Assembly: GCA_020848855.1 (NCBI GenBank)
Contig: JADLHH010000643.1
Coordinates: 1 to 5,543 of the forward strand
Source: Anaerolineae bacterium
GTDB taxonomy: Bacteria; Chloroflexota; Anaerolineae; Aggregatilineales; Phototrophicaceae
Length of the DNA stretch: 5,543 bases
Direction of reading: 5' to 3'
Shown piece by piece: positions 5,331 to 5,543 of this stretch; within the stretch, counting starts at the first letter, position 1; every line of letters begins with the position of its first letter. A program made the position numbers and the translations under genes. The notes under the pieces are model-generated. The model was not told the DNA's origin and did not search any database. It worked only from the letters and a program-made list of their open reading frames with translations.

Positions 5331-5543
5331 ATGATTTCCTACATTTTGAGACGCTTATTTTCGTGTATCGTGCTCATCTTTCTGCTCTCGACGCTCTCGT
5401 TCTTCATCATTCAGGCTCCGCCCGGCGACTTTGCCAGCGTCTACGTTTCCAGCCTGCAGGGACAGGCCATGACGTCGGAGCGCCGGGAACAGCTAATCGC
5501 CACAGACAGGATACAGTACGGTCTCGACCGTCCTCTGGTCGAA
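5331..5543 (+). CDS. ABC transporter permease, DppB/OppB type (5' part)
   Basis: The first 71 codons of an inner-membrane permease of the peptide/nickel/oligosaccharide ABC importer family; the gene continues past the window. It begins MISYILRRLFSCIVLIFLLS, the basic start and first membrane helix (about residues 9-28) typical of these proteins. APPGDF at 29-34 and the conserved RIQYGLDRPLVE (60-71) follow, equivalent to the family's RYGLDxPL before the second helix. The ATG at 5331 has TAAGG at 5315-5319, a somewhat long distance, and GAAG directly before it. It lies 129 bases after the binding-protein stop, with two hairpins between. The sequence looks intact, unlike the binding-protein gene in front of it. 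A second permease and ATPases would be expected further right. Confidence 0.9.
   Translation, partial: MISYILRRLFSCIVLIFLLSTLSFFIIQAPPGDFASVYVSSLQGQAMTSERREQLIATDRIQYGLDRPLVE

Overview
The window is a high-GC bacterial segment (about 65% G+C in sampled coding stretches) of the kind found in Chloroflexota. This assignment is tentative. It rests on tightly overlapping genes with GTG/TTG-type starts, a family-5 solute-binding-protein fragment reading GNQLPYIDRI, and a DppB-like permease carrying APPGD. No rRNA, tRNA, CRISPR array or recognisable insertion sequence was seen.

Left part (1-3015, + strand): one compact operon whose consecutive genes overlap by 11, 8, 14 and 13 bases. In order it holds a small unrecognised protein (possibly the end of a longer upstream gene), a 218-residue membrane protein, an ECF sigma factor, a 274-residue membrane protein with a soluble N-terminus, and an ABC ATPase. 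The ATPase plus the two polytopic proteins look like a heteromeric ABC-2-type transporter. The sigma factor lies between the two membrane genes, which suggests a sigma factor controlled by, or controlling, the transporter. The second membrane protein is the best anti-sigma candidate but lacks the usual zinc motif.

Middle (3016-4408): a non-coding gap between converging genes with two small hairpins, then an AraC-family regulator on the - strand that is visibly poorer in G+C than its flanks. Next comes an A+T-rich divergent control region with a candidate extended -10 promoter and several AAAGT repeats.

Right part (about 4357-5543, + strand): the start of a peptide/oligosaccharide (Opp/Dpp-type) ABC importer operon that the AraC protein plausibly controls. 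The solute-binding-protein gene is broken. A likely signal-peptide start, a central piece and a C-terminal piece lie in three different frames, with most of the expected 550-650 residues absent. A strong stem-loop and a second hairpin follow it, and then an apparently healthy first permease gene runs off the window.

The strongest candidates for something new are the ECF sigma factor embedded in an ABC exporter operon and the oddly deleted binding-protein gene in front of an intact permease.
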